From: an uncultured Oscillospiraceae bacterium
GTDB taxonomy: Bacteria > Bacillota > Clostridia > Oscillospirales > Ruminococcaceae
DNA length: 64,000 bases
Direction of reading: 5' to 3'
NCBI GenBank assembly: GCA_910579125.1
Contig: CAJTTH010000015.1
Span: forward strand, 1 to 64,000
The position numbers were made by a program, and so were the translations under genes. Numbering within the stretch: the first letter of the stretch is position 1; each line of letters opens with the position of its first letter. Below are positions 1 through 7,218 of the stretch, piece by piece. The notes below the pieces were generated by a model, which was not told the origin of the DNA, made no database searches, and saw only the letters and a program-made list of their open reading frames with translations.

Positions 1-18
1 ATCACATTTGAGTAGATT

Positions 19-24
19 TGTCAA
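19..24 (-). promoter_or_regulatory. possible -35 box of a leftward gene outside the window
   Basis: The minus strand reads TTGACA here, and the bases just upstream of it match those beside the complete promoter at 714-742 (shared TTGTCAAGGGTTTT on the plus strand). With the 17-base spacer used elsewhere in this window, the -10 box would lie just past the left edge; only its outermost base (an A on the plus strand, as expected) is visible at position 1. This is inference from half a promoter. Confidence 0.3.
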
Positions 25-145
25 GGGTTTTTTCAAAAAAAATCAAAATTTTTTAAAAAATCAAATGCAAGGGCCGCCCAAAGCAAAAAAGCAGTGCCTT
101 ATCGCTTTTTACGCGGAATTTGGCGAGGTTTCGACCGACGTTCCC

Positions 146-352
146 TTAAAAGTAAAACAGCTCCTCAAACTTCTTATCGAGCGCTATGCACAGTATAAGC
201 GCCAGCTTTGCGGTCGGGTTGAACTGCCCCGTTTCAATCGAGCTTATCGTATTGCGCGAAACCCCGACCGCAGCCGCAAGCTCGCTTTGCGACATTCCCT
301 TTTCGGCTCGTGCCTGCTTGAGGTTGTTTTTCAGTGTCAGCTTATCTTCCAT
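146..352 (-). CDS. XRE-family helix-turn-helix transcriptional regulator (small YozG-like type)
   Basis: This 68-residue protein is almost entirely one Cro/C1-type DNA-binding domain. The helix-turn-helix core (GMSQSELAAAVGVSRNTISS, about residues 19-38) is followed by a typical IETG turn, and there is no sensor domain. The start is an ATG preceded by CGGAG seven bases upstream. It overlaps the end of the upstream membrane-protein gene by 16 bases, so the two are probably translationally coupled. Small XRE regulators of this kind often sit beside small membrane proteins and repress their shared promoter. The three CCAAGT-NN-ACTTGG-like palindromes at 693-764 are the obvious candidate operators. 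The family is clear; the regulatory target is inferred. Confidence 0.88.
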   Translation of the reverse strand: MEDKLTLKNNLKQARAEKGMSQSELAAAVGVSRNTISSIETGQFNPTAKLALILCIALDKKFEELFYF

Positions 353-669
353 TGCCGCGCTCCGAAAAAATTACAGAAAAATATCACAGCGAATATTACT
401 CCGCCTATACCGAAAGCGGTCCCTTGAAAAAAATAACGGTAGCTCCTGACCTTTGAGCAGCGGTAAAAGCTCCCTGCAGAGATAGCGAGATTTATCGTTG
501 CAATATAATCTTCGATATGCTGACCGTTTACGAGACGGGTCAACGCGAACACAAGGCAGCACACGATCAATACCACGATGATCCACAGCATTGACTTGTC
601 GTTAAAATGCTGCTCCATTTCGTCGGACTGCTCCGCTCTTGCCTTTTCGAGTATTTCTTCCTTTTTCAT
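337..669 (-). CDS. small membrane protein paired with an XRE regulator (DUF6442-like)
   Basis: This 110-residue protein has a charged N-terminal segment (MKKEEILEKARAEQSDEM) and then three hydrophobic stretches, at about residues 28-46, 57-70 and 83-102, so it is probably an inner-membrane protein. The start at 669 was chosen because GGAGGTG lies five bases upstream; a longer frame beginning at 696 has no ribosome site and would run into the first operator palindrome. The gene layout, with an XRE regulator overlapping its 3' end, resembles DUF6442-type pairs in Clostridia, recalled from family knowledge and not checked. Function is unknown. Transcription probably starts from the exact-consensus promoter at 714-742. 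Confidence 0.75.
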   Translation of the reverse strand: MKKEEILEKARAEQSDEMEQHFNDKSMLWIIVVLIVCCLVFALTRLVNGQHIEDYIATINLAISAGSFYRCSKVRSYRYFFQGTAFGIGGVIFAVIFFCNFFGARQWKIS

Positions 670-692
670 AGCGACACCTCCAAATGTTTTTG

Positions 693-764
693 CCAAGTTT
701 ACTTGGTAACCATATTATAGCACTGCCAAGTTTACTTGTCAAGGGTTTTGCCAAGTTTTTTTGG
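693..764. promoter_or_regulatory. array of three palindromic operator-like sites
   Basis: Three copies of a 14-base palindrome-like site lie at 693-706 (CCAAGTTTACTTGG), 726-739 (CCAAGTTTACTTGT) and 751-764 (CCAAGTTTTTTTGG). The middle copy overlaps the -35 box and spacer of the promoter at 714-742; the others flank the promoter on each side. Half-sites are CCAAGT and ACTTGG around two bases. This geometry fits repression by the small XRE regulator at 146-352, which is inference. Confidence 0.72.
714..742 (-). promoter_or_regulatory. consensus promoter for the membrane protein/XRE pair
   Basis: Minus-strand TTGACA (737-742), exactly 17 bases, then TATAAT (714-719). It lies about 45 bases upstream of the start codon at 669 and is covered by operator-like palindromes. 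Confidence 0.85.
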
Positions 765-904
765 AATTTTATGAAACATCAACAATATTGCGAAGCGAAA
801 AATATGCACCGTGCACAATTTCTTTTAGGCAAATGATGTCGCTGTCGTCAATTCGCTCACCTCTCTGTTTATTACACAATTTTTTTTGACCTTAACATAA
901 TTCA

Positions 905-945
905 AGAAAAAAAGCAAAAAGGCACACCGAATCAAACGGTGCGCC
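905..945 (-). terminator. rho-independent terminator
   Basis: On the minus strand, stem GGCGCACCG/CGGTGTGCC (921-929 with 937-945) is followed by two T-runs. It sits about 25 bases past the stop codon of the surface-protein remnant at 971, so it is the remnant's original terminator. The rest of 772-970 shows no gene I can support. Confidence 0.8.
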
Positions 946-970
946 AAAGCATTATTCGGAGTAAAACGAA

Positions 971-1285
971 TTACTTGCCGGATTTCCTTCCGCGCTTGAA
1001 TACGGGCGCGGTAAGTACCAGACAGCTTAAAGCCGCGATCCAAATCAGAGTATCCTGACGCACTCCCATGTTCGGGTTGTCGGAGGGATCGGTATTATCG
1101 GGTTTTGATGGCGTCTGATCGTCGTTTGCGGGATTGTCGGCGGTCTTTTCCCCGTGAACGGTTATAAGATAATCCGACGCGTGCGCGAACGAAAGCTTTA
1201 CAATACCGTCGGCGCCAATCTTGCCGCTTGCTCGGCAACGCCCGTCTTTCGGCGAATTTTGCGTCTTTCGACGAATGTCGAGATA
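971..1285 (-). pseudogene. 3' remnant of a sortase-anchored surface protein
   Basis: The minus frame ending at 971 encodes the C-terminal end of a secreted protein. It has a short folded-looking stretch, a low-complexity Asp/Asn/Pro-rich linker (residues such as TPSKPDNTDPSDNPN), then NPNMGV, a hydrophobic span (TLIWIAALSCLVLTAPV) and a basic tail (FKRGRKSGK). This is the layout of a sortase signal of the NPxTG kind common in gut Clostridia, here with Met in place of Thr. There is no start codon or signal peptide. The frame closes at 1286 inside a mobile-element-like end (1280-1300), next to a 19-base tandem repeat (1243-1261 and 1262-1280). The 5' part of the gene has been lost. Confidence 0.7.
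1243..1280. repeat. two tandem copies of a 19-base repeat
   Basis: Positions 1243-1261 and 1262-1280 are adjacent near-copies (CGTCTTTCGGCGAATTTTG and CGTCTTTCGACGAATGTCG). They abut the mobile-element-like end at 1280-1300 and mark the broken edge of the surface-protein remnant. Confidence 0.6.
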
Positions 1286-1300
1286 CTAAACAAACTCTAA
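1280..1300. repeat. solo copy of a mobile-element end
   Basis: GATACTAAACAAACTCTAA here matches the right end of the 98-base inverted-repeat element at 60512-60609 (GATACTAAACAGGCTCTAA) at 17 of 19 bases, and both are preceded by TCGA. No partner inverted end is visible nearby, so this looks like a scar left by a deletion or partial excision. Confidence 0.55.
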
Positions 1301-1353
1301 AACAAAATGCGGCGAAACGGCAAAAAACACCGTAACAAAATTTTCCCCGAACA

Positions 1354-1382
1354 TTGACAAAGCATAAAATTTATGGTAAAAT
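1354..1382 (+). promoter_or_regulatory. promoter of the GH3 glycosidase gene
   Basis: Plus-strand TTGACA (1354-1359), 17 bases, then TAAAAT (1377-1382). The gene starts about 70 bases downstream with an AAAGGA ribosome site. No operator repeat is evident. Confidence 0.78.
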
Positions 1383-1451
1383 GATACCCGGGAAGCGACT
1401 GTCGGCAAAACGGTCGAAAATGCATAGAACAACGCAGAAAGGAAAGACAGC

Positions 1452-3536
1452 ATGGAAAAATATCTTGATGAAACGTTAAGCATACAGGAGCGTGCCGAAG
1501 CGCTCGCCGACGCTATGACAACGGACGAGCAAGCAAGCCAGCTGCGGTACGACGCGTTTGCGGTAAAGCGGCTCGGCATACCCGCGTACAACTGGTGGAA
1601 CGAGGGGCTGCACGGACTGGCACGTTCGGGAGTGGCGACTATGTTCCCGCAGGCGATAGGGCTTGCGGCAATGTTTTCGCCCGAGCTTGTCAAAAGAGCC
1701 GGAGATATCGTTGCCGAGGAAGCGCGCGCGAAATACAACGCGTATCAAAAGCACGGCGACCGCGACATTTACAAGGGCTTGACGATATGGTCGCCTAACA
1801 TAAACATTTTCCGCGACCCGCGCTGGGGCAGAGGTCACGAGACCTACGGCGAGGACCCGTTCCTCACGGCGGAAAACGGAAAAGCCTACGTAAAGGGGCT
1901 TCAGGGAGACGGCAAGGTTCTCAAAACGGCAGCGTGCGCCAAGCATCTTGCCGCGCACAGCGGTCCCGAGGCTATACGTCACGGATTTAACTCCGAGGTC
2001 TCGCCGAAGGATATGGAGGAAACCTATCTCCCCGCGTTTGAAGAGCTTGTGAAAAACGCGCGCGTAGAGGGCGTTATGGGCGCGTACAACTGCGTCAACG
2101 GAGAGCCCGCCTGCGCGAGCGGTTTCTTAATGGGCAAGCTCCGCGATTGGGGCTTTGACGGGTATTTCGTTTCGGATTGCTGGGCAATCAACGATTTTCA
2201 CGCGCATCACGGTATTACAAGCAACGCCGTTGAATCGGCGGCGCTCGCGCTTACGGCGGGCTGCGACGTTAATTGCGGCTGCACTTATGTGAACGTTCTC
2301 GCGGCGCTTGAAAAAGGCTTAGTCACCAAAGACCATATCCGAAACGCTTGCGTTCATCTTATGCGCACAAGGATAAGGCTCGGAATGTTAGACGCAAAAA
2401 CGGAGTTCGACGATATCCCGTACAGCGTCGTATCCTGCCGTGAGCATAAGGACGTTTCTCTCGAATGCGCCGAAAGATCCATGGTTCTGCTGCGTAACAA
2501 CGGTATTCTTCCGCTGGACGAAAACAAAATCAAAACCCTCGCGGTGATAGGTCCGAACAGCATGAGCCGCGCGGCTCTGGAGGGCAATTACTGCGGCACT
2601 GCGGACAGATACGTTACGTTCCTCGAGGGCATTCAAGACAGATTTAACGGACGCGTCATCTTCGCCGAGGGCTGCCACCTGTACAAGGACAGAAGCTCCA
2701 CTCTGGCAATGGCGGGCGACAGATACGCCGAAGCGGAAGCCGCCGCCGAAAGCTCCGACGCGGTCATTCTCTGCGTTGGTCTCGATGCGACTATCGAGGG
2801 CGAGGAGGGCGACGTCGGCAACGAGTTCTCATCGGGCGATAAAAACGACCTCCGTCTCCCCGAAAGCCAGCGGATACTCGCCGACAAAATAATGAAGCTC
2901 GGCAAGCCCGTTGTTATCGTCTGCGCCGCGGGGAGTGCGATAAACGTCGAATGCGAACCCGACGCGCTGCTCCATGTCTGGTATCCCGGCTCGGAGGGCG
3001 GCGCCGCGCTCGCGGAGATACTGTTCGGCGACGTTTCGCCCTCGGGAAAGCTGCCCGTTACATTTTACGAGAGCGCGGAGCTGCTCCCCGAGTTCACCGA
3101 CTATTCGATGAAAAACCGCACCTACCGTTACGCGAAAAACAACGTGCTGTTCCCGTTCGGTTTCGGACTGACTTACTCCGATATCGTCTGCACGGATATC
3201 CGCTACGAGGACGGCAGGACTGTGGTCTCCGTCGAAAATAAAGGCGGCAGAGCGGCAGAGGACGTTATCGAGCTGTATATCAAGGACTACGGTGAAAACG
3301 CCGTTCCCAACGTAAGCCTTTGCGGATTTAAACGGATAAAGCTTGCTGCGGGAGAAAAGCTCTCGGTTGAAATTCCCGTCCCCGAGAGAGCGTTCACCGC
3401 TGTCGACAACAACGGCGAAAGGCGGCGCTTCGGCAGCAGATTTACACTGTACGCGGGAACTCACCAACCCGACCCGATAAGCGAACGTCTCAGCGGACAC
3501 AAGTGCGTAAGCGTTGAGGTCGTTTTCCCCGACTAA
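1452..3536 (+). CDS. glycoside hydrolase family 3 enzyme (beta-xylosidase/beta-glucosidase type)
   Basis: This 694-residue enzyme should release terminal beta-linked sugars from plant oligosaccharides. No signal peptide is visible, so it probably acts in the cytoplasm on imported oligosaccharides. The N-terminal barrel carries NWWNEGLHGLAR, the substrate-binding KH motif in CAKHLAAHSGPE, and the catalytic nucleophile Asp242 in FVSDCWAI. The second GH3 domain begins near residue 330, and a fibronectin-III-like C-terminal domain ends the protein, so all three domains are present. The motif set resembles bacterial xylosidases of the Xyl3A type, but specificity cannot be fixed from sequence alone. 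It is transcribed alone from its own promoter and ends at a terminator shared with the convergent alpha-galactosidase gene. Confidence 0.93.
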   Translation: MEKYLDETLSIQERAEALADAMTTDEQASQLRYDAFAVKRLGIPAYNWWNEGLHGLARSGVATMFPQAIGLAAMFSPELVKRAGDIVAEEARAKYNAYQKHGDRDIYKGLTIWSPNINIFRDPRWGRGHETYGEDPFLTAENGKAYVKGLQGDGKVLKTAACAKHLAAHSGPEAIRHGFNSEVSPKDMEETYLPAFEELVKNARVEGVMGAYNCVNGEPACASGFLMGKLRDWGFDGYFVSDCWAINDFHAHHGITSNAVESAALALTAGCDVNCGCTYVNVLAALEKGLVTKDHIRNACVHLMRTRIRLGMLDAKTEFDDIPYSVVSCREHKDVSLECAERSMVLLRNNGILPLDENKIKTLAVIGPNSMSRAALEGNYCGTADRYVTFLEGIQDRFNGRVIFAEGCHLYKDRSSTLAMAGDRYAEAEAAAESSDAVILCVGLDATIEGEEGDVGNEFSSGDKNDLRLPESQRILADKIMKLGKPVVIVCAAGSAINVECEPDALLHVWYPGSEGGAALAEILFGDVSPSGKLPVTFYESAELLPEFTDYSMKNRTYRYAKNNVLFPFGFGLTYSDIVCTDIRYEDGRTVVSVENKGGRAAEDVIELYIKDYGENAVPNVSLCGFKRIKLAAGEKLSVEIPVPERAFTAVDNNGERRRFGSRFTLYAGTHQPDPISERLSGHKCVSVEVVFPD

Positions 3537-3548
3537 TTGATTCAAAAA

Positions 3549-3580
3549 AGAAACCGCAGGCATTGCTTGCGGTTTCTTGA
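3549..3580. terminator. bidirectional terminator between the two glycosidase genes
   Basis: Stem AAGAAACCGCA paired with TGCGGTTTCTT around a short loop, with A/T-rich flanks on both sides. It lies 12 bases after the GH3 stop codon and 4 bases after the convergent GH36 stop codon, so it can serve both. Confidence 0.82.
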
Positions 3581-3583
3581 ATA

Positions 3584-5827
3584 TTACTGCCTTACAAAAT
3601 GAACGACCTTCGACGTGAAATCCCCGTCGAGCTTTACAAAAATTCCCGCGTTCATAAGCGCGCTTCCGCTGAGCATCTCCCCCGTTTCCGAATTTTTGTA
3701 GCAAGCGTCGGGGTCGAGACCCTTCAGCCTGATACGTCTGCTGCGGTAATTGGGTCTGCCCAATACCTGTACAAACGTGAAAACCGCCTCGGACTTATCC
3801 TTTGAAACGAATATCCACGCGTCCCACATATTGTCCTCGAAAACATTGCCTATGCGGTATTGGTCTCCGGTGCGGATAATCGGGTTGTACTTGTTGAACT
3901 CCGCGATCTGCGCGGGGATAGCGTCTCTGTCCGCCTGCGGTATTCTCGTCACGTCAAGCTCGTAGCCGAACGTTCCCACCATTGCGACGTTCCCTCTTGT
4001 GGAAAACGGAGTTGTTCTCCCTACCGTGTGATTGGGGCAGTCGGAAACGTGCGCTCCCATTGCGGATGCTGGGTAGCATATCGACGTGCCGTGCTGTATC
4101 TTCAGCCGCTCTATCGCGTCGGTGTCGTCGGAGCACCATATCTGCGGCGAGTAGTAGAGCATTCCCGGGTCGAAGCGCGCGCCGCCGCCCGAGCAGTTCT
4201 CCAGAAGAATGTGCGGATAATCGGTCGTAAGCCTGTTCATAAGATCGTAAACTCCGAGCACGTACCTGTGCCAGAGCTCGCGCTGACGCTCCTTAGGCAG
4301 CGAGGTCGAGCCGACCTCAGTAAGCTGTCGGTTCATATCCCACTTGATATACTCGATATTTGCACTGTCGAGAACGTTCTTCATCATACCGTAAACGCAG
4401 TCGCGTACTTCCTTGTTTGAGTAGTCGAGAACATACTGCTCGCGCGACATCGTCATATCTCTGCCGCGAACCTGTATCGCCCAGTCGGGGTGCTTTTTGT
4501 ACAGCTCGCTGTCGGGCGAGATCATCTCGGGCTCAAACCATATACCGAACTTCATACCCAGCTTGTTCACCTCGTCGACAAGGTGCTTCAAACCGCCCTT
4601 GAGCTTCTTTTCATAGACGAACCAGTCGCCGAGCGAGCTGTTGTCCGCGTCTCTGTGACCAAACCAGCCGTCGTCCATAACAAGCATTTCAATGCCGAGC
4701 TTTGACGCTTCACGCGCGATGTCGATGAGCTTGTCGGCGTCAAATCCGAAATAGGTAGCCTCCCAGTTGTTGATGAGTATCGGACGGCGCTTGTCCTTGT
4801 ACTCGCCGCGGATAAGGTGTTCTCTGTACAGGTCGTGGAATGTGCGCGACATCTTGCCTATTCCCCCGTCCGAGTAGACCATGACTACCTCGGGCGCGGT
4901 AAATTCTCCGCCCTCCTCCAGCAGCCAGTTAAAGTCAAAATGGTTTATGCCCATGACCGCCCTTGTGCACTTGTTCTGCGTCACCTCCGCCTGCGCGAAA
5001 AAGTTTCCGCTGTACACGAAATTAAAGCCGTAAGCCTCGCCTGTATCCTCGTCCGCGTTATGCGAAACAAGCGCCATAAACGGATTGTTCTGGTGCGAGG
5101 ATTCGCCCCTTACGGAATCTATCCCCTGTTTGCCGTGGTGGAGCTTGGAGCGCTCCAAAACACGCTCTCTTGCCCAACTGCCGTTAAGAGTTATCAAATC
5201 GTAGCCGTCGTTGTCAAAGTCCACGCACGCCGACAACACCCGCTTCACGTTAAGCGGCGCTTTGCCCGTGTTTTTCAGGCGAACGCTCCTCGTAATAACG
5301 TTCAGCTCGTTGAATACCGTATAAAGCAGGACCGCCTCGAGCCCCGTGTGCTTATCTGTACAAGTGATCTCGAGGGTCTCCGCCTCGTCCTCGTTTGCGA
5401 ACGTCGCGGGCAGCCCCTCCAAAGCGGGCTTTCCCTTGTAAACCTTATGAGAAACATACCGCAGATCGCAGGTCGTCATACCCTCGCCGTCCATTACCAT
5501 AAGGCACGGTTCGCGGTAGTCGCCCGTTCCGTGGCACGGGTATTCAAACGCGGTCTGATCCATAAACGTCCCCATGTCGCGCATATTGGTCTTGGGAACC
5601 CACGGGTTTTCCTCCAAACGCAGAAGATAAGTGAGATCGTCACCGCTTAACTTCTTCCCGAAATAGCCATGTATAAGATACCCCTCGTCGATAACGCCGA
5701 AAACGTAGCTTGTATCCTTTGCGTCAAGCTGAAACATTTTAATATCCTCGGCAAAACCGATGTTGTCGTTTATCTGCCATGCCCACCTTTTGTAATCCTT
5801 GTGATAATCGCGAACAATTATACCCAT
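3584..5827 (-). CDS. alpha-galactosidase, glycoside hydrolase family 36
   Basis: This 747-residue enzyme hydrolyses terminal alpha-galactosides such as those of raffinose, stachyose or galactomannan side chains. The N-terminal beta-sandwich is followed by the catalytic barrel with MLVMDDGWFG, FGIWFEPEM, the nucleophile Asp497 in KWDMNR and the acid/base region WCSDDTDA (Asp567/568). Length matches the large bacterial GH36 (AgaA/RafA-like) enzymes. No signal peptide, so it is cytoplasmic. AAGGAAGGA lies upstream of the ATG. It is the last gene of an operon with bacteriohemerythrin and an aldose epimerase; the epimerase lies 25 bases upstream and could equilibrate the released galactose. Confidence 0.95.
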   Translation of the reverse strand: MGIIVRDYHKDYKRWAWQINDNIGFAEDIKMFQLDAKDTSYVFGVIDEGYLIHGYFGKKLSGDDLTYLLRLEENPWVPKTNMRDMGTFMDQTAFEYPCHGTGDYREPCLMVMDGEGMTTCDLRYVSHKVYKGKPALEGLPATFANEDEAETLEITCTDKHTGLEAVLLYTVFNELNVITRSVRLKNTGKAPLNVKRVLSACVDFDNDGYDLITLNGSWARERVLERSKLHHGKQGIDSVRGESSHQNNPFMALVSHNADEDTGEAYGFNFVYSGNFFAQAEVTQNKCTRAVMGINHFDFNWLLEEGGEFTAPEVVMVYSDGGIGKMSRTFHDLYREHLIRGEYKDKRRPILINNWEATYFGFDADKLIDIAREASKLGIEMLVMDDGWFGHRDADNSSLGDWFVYEKKLKGGLKHLVDEVNKLGMKFGIWFEPEMISPDSELYKKHPDWAIQVRGRDMTMSREQYVLDYSNKEVRDCVYGMMKNVLDSANIEYIKWDMNRQLTEVGSTSLPKERQRELWHRYVLGVYDLMNRLTTDYPHILLENCSGGGARFDPGMLYYSPQIWCSDDTDAIERLKIQHGTSICYPASAMGAHVSDCPNHTVGRTTPFSTRGNVAMVGTFGYELDVTRIPQADRDAIPAQIAEFNKYNPIIRTGDQYRIGNVFEDNMWDAWIFVSKDKSEAVFTFVQVLGRPNYRSRRIRLKGLDPDACYKNSETGEMLSGSALMNAGIFVKLDGDFTSKVVHFVRQ

Positions 5828-5852
5828 ATAATATCCTTCCTTTCTTGAATTT

Positions 5853-6716
5853 CTACTTGCCGACCGCGGATATCGAGTAGGTGAACGCTCTCTCCTCGCC
5901 GCTTTGCAGCGTTACCGCGCCGCGCTTTTCGGCGAACACACCCGTGCAGTCGTCAAAATCCGCCGAACCGCACCACGGCTCAATACACAAGAACGGCGCG
6001 TCCTTTGCCTGCCATACGCCAAGACTTGTAAAGTCGGGATAGTCCACGCGAACGCCCTTGTTGTCCTTGTCAAGCAGCATAACCGAGCGCGAGACTATTT
6101 TATCAAAATAGCACACGTCCCCGTAGAACAGCTCGTGCTTCAGCGGCAGGACTGTCTCGCCGTTAAGCAGCGGACGGCGGTTGTTCTCCTCGTGCAGACC
6201 CGTTTCGAGGTTGTAATTCGGCACTGCGGCGGTCTCGGGCTTGTCGAATTCGAGACGGTAGTCCGTGAACTCGCCGCCGCACGCGAACGCGGGGTGCGCT
6301 CCGATACAGAACGGCATAGGCTCGCCGGAGTTGTTCTTAACGCGGTATGTCACAGCGATTCCGTCCGATTTGAGCGTGTATGTCACAGTAAAACGGAAAT
6401 CAAACGGGAACATTCCGCGCGTGTAGTCGTTCTGCTCGAGCGCGAACGTAACGGACGTTCCGCTTACGGTCACGGGAGTAAGCTCCAGATCGCGCGCGAA
6501 ACCATGCTTTGTTATCGCGTACTCCTTGCCGTTGATAAGCGTTTTTCCGCCGCGCAGAGTGCCGATCATCGGGAACAGCAGCGGAGAGGTCTTTCCCCAG
6601 AACGCGGGGTCGGCACTCCACATAAGCTCCCGTCTGTCAACGGTGAGCGATTTAAGCTCCGCGCCCTTTGAGATTATCTTCGCGGCGCAGTTGTCGTTTT
6701 TAAGCCGGATTTCCAT
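5853..6716 (-). CDS. aldose 1-epimerase (mutarotase) family protein, LacX-like
   Basis: This 287-residue protein belongs to the galactose mutarotase superfamily, which interconverts alpha and beta anomers of free or phosphorylated sugars. Visible family motifs are KHGFARD (about residue 90), IGAHPAF (about 140) with the catalytic-site His, and CIEPWCG near residue 245, which holds the catalytic-base Glu. The pattern is that of the LacX-like branch. GGAGG precedes the ATG, inside the end of the hemerythrin gene, and only 13 bases separate them. The GH36 gene follows 25 bases later, so a role in handling released galactose is a reasonable inference. Confidence 0.88.
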   Translation of the reverse strand: MEIRLKNDNCAAKIISKGAELKSLTVDRRELMWSADPAFWGKTSPLLFPMIGTLRGGKTLINGKEYAITKHGFARDLELTPVTVSGTSVTFALEQNDYTRGMFPFDFRFTVTYTLKSDGIAVTYRVKNNSGEPMPFCIGAHPAFACGGEFTDYRLEFDKPETAAVPNYNLETGLHEENNRRPLLNGETVLPLKHELFYGDVCYFDKIVSRSVMLLDKDNKGVRVDYPDFTSLGVWQAKDAPFLCIEPWCGSADFDDCTGVFAEKRGAVTLQSGEERAFTYSISAVGK

Positions 6717-6729
6717 AATTATCCTCCGA

Positions 6730-7128
6730 TCACTTGTTTAAAAACGCGCCGAGCTTTTTATCCTCGGTGCGGATATGCGAGATCAGCACGCCGATATGGT
6801 TATTCAGCTTCATCAGCGAGCTGATTGAAGCGTTCGACGAGGAGACCTCAGCCGTTATTTCCTTCAGCGTTTTCTTGAAATTCTCATGGAACGCCTTGTG
6901 AGCGGTATAGTTCGGATATCCGCTTTTCTGCTGAAGCTGCTCCTCATGCGCGAAATGACGGTCGACATAGTTGTTCAGAAACGTAATCGTTTGATTGACG
7001 TTCTCCCGTCCTTTGCCTGCGCTGCAAGCGTCCAGCAGTTTGTTTACCGCGTCTATAAGCTCGCGGTGCTCCTTGTCGATAATTGCGCTGCCCGTTTCCA
7101 GATTCGGGGTAAATTCATATCTTGCCAT
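6730..7128 (-). CDS. bacteriohemerythrin
   Basis: A 132-residue single-domain four-helix hemerythrin that binds O2 at a di-iron site. The expected ligands can all be read: His21 (KEHREL), His58 and Glu62 (HFAHEE), His77 and His81 (HKAFH), then His118 and Asp123 (HIRTED). In anaerobes such proteins are thought to scavenge or sense oxygen or deliver it to detoxifying enzymes. Here it is the first gene of an operon with an epimerase and a GH36 alpha-galactosidase, a grouping with no obvious functional link. It is transcribed from 7182-7210, and its 5' untranslated region holds a palindrome that recurs at 39024-39049. Confidence 0.93.
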   Translation of the reverse strand: MARYEFTPNLETGSAIIDKEHRELIDAVNKLLDACSAGKGRENVNQTITFLNNYVDRHFAHEEQLQQKSGYPNYTAHKAFHENFKKTLKEITAEVSSSNASISSLMKLNNHIGVLISHIRTEDKKLGAFLNK

Positions 7129-7153
7129 ATTTTTTTCCTCCCAGAAATATTAC

Positions 7154-7179
7154 CAGAGCGTTAATGTGAACACGCTCTA
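7154..7179. repeat. palindromic element, copy 1
   Basis: AGAGCGT and ACGCTCT arms flank a ten-base middle. The reverse complement differs from the element at 39024-39049 at one position inside the loop and one at the edge. It lies just downstream of the hemerythrin -10 box, about where transcription should start, so it may act as an operator or be a short mobile element. Confidence 0.6.
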
Positions 7180-7181
7180 AT

Positions 7182-7210
7182 ATTATAAATGATTATTCGA
7201 CCGAAGTCAA
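7182..7210 (-). promoter_or_regulatory. promoter of the hemerythrin-epimerase-GH36 operon
   Basis: Minus-strand TTGACT (7205-7210), 17 bases, TATAAT (7182-7187). It begins only 9 bases beyond the stop codon of the upstream beta-propeller gene, so the two transcripts are back to back. Confidence 0.8.
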
Positions 7211-7218
7211 TATATTTC

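Noticed and set aside
825..1043. Minus-strand 72-codon frame over the terminator region
   Set aside because: It crosses the terminator at 905-945 and overlaps the surface-protein remnant in another frame; no ribosome site or motif.
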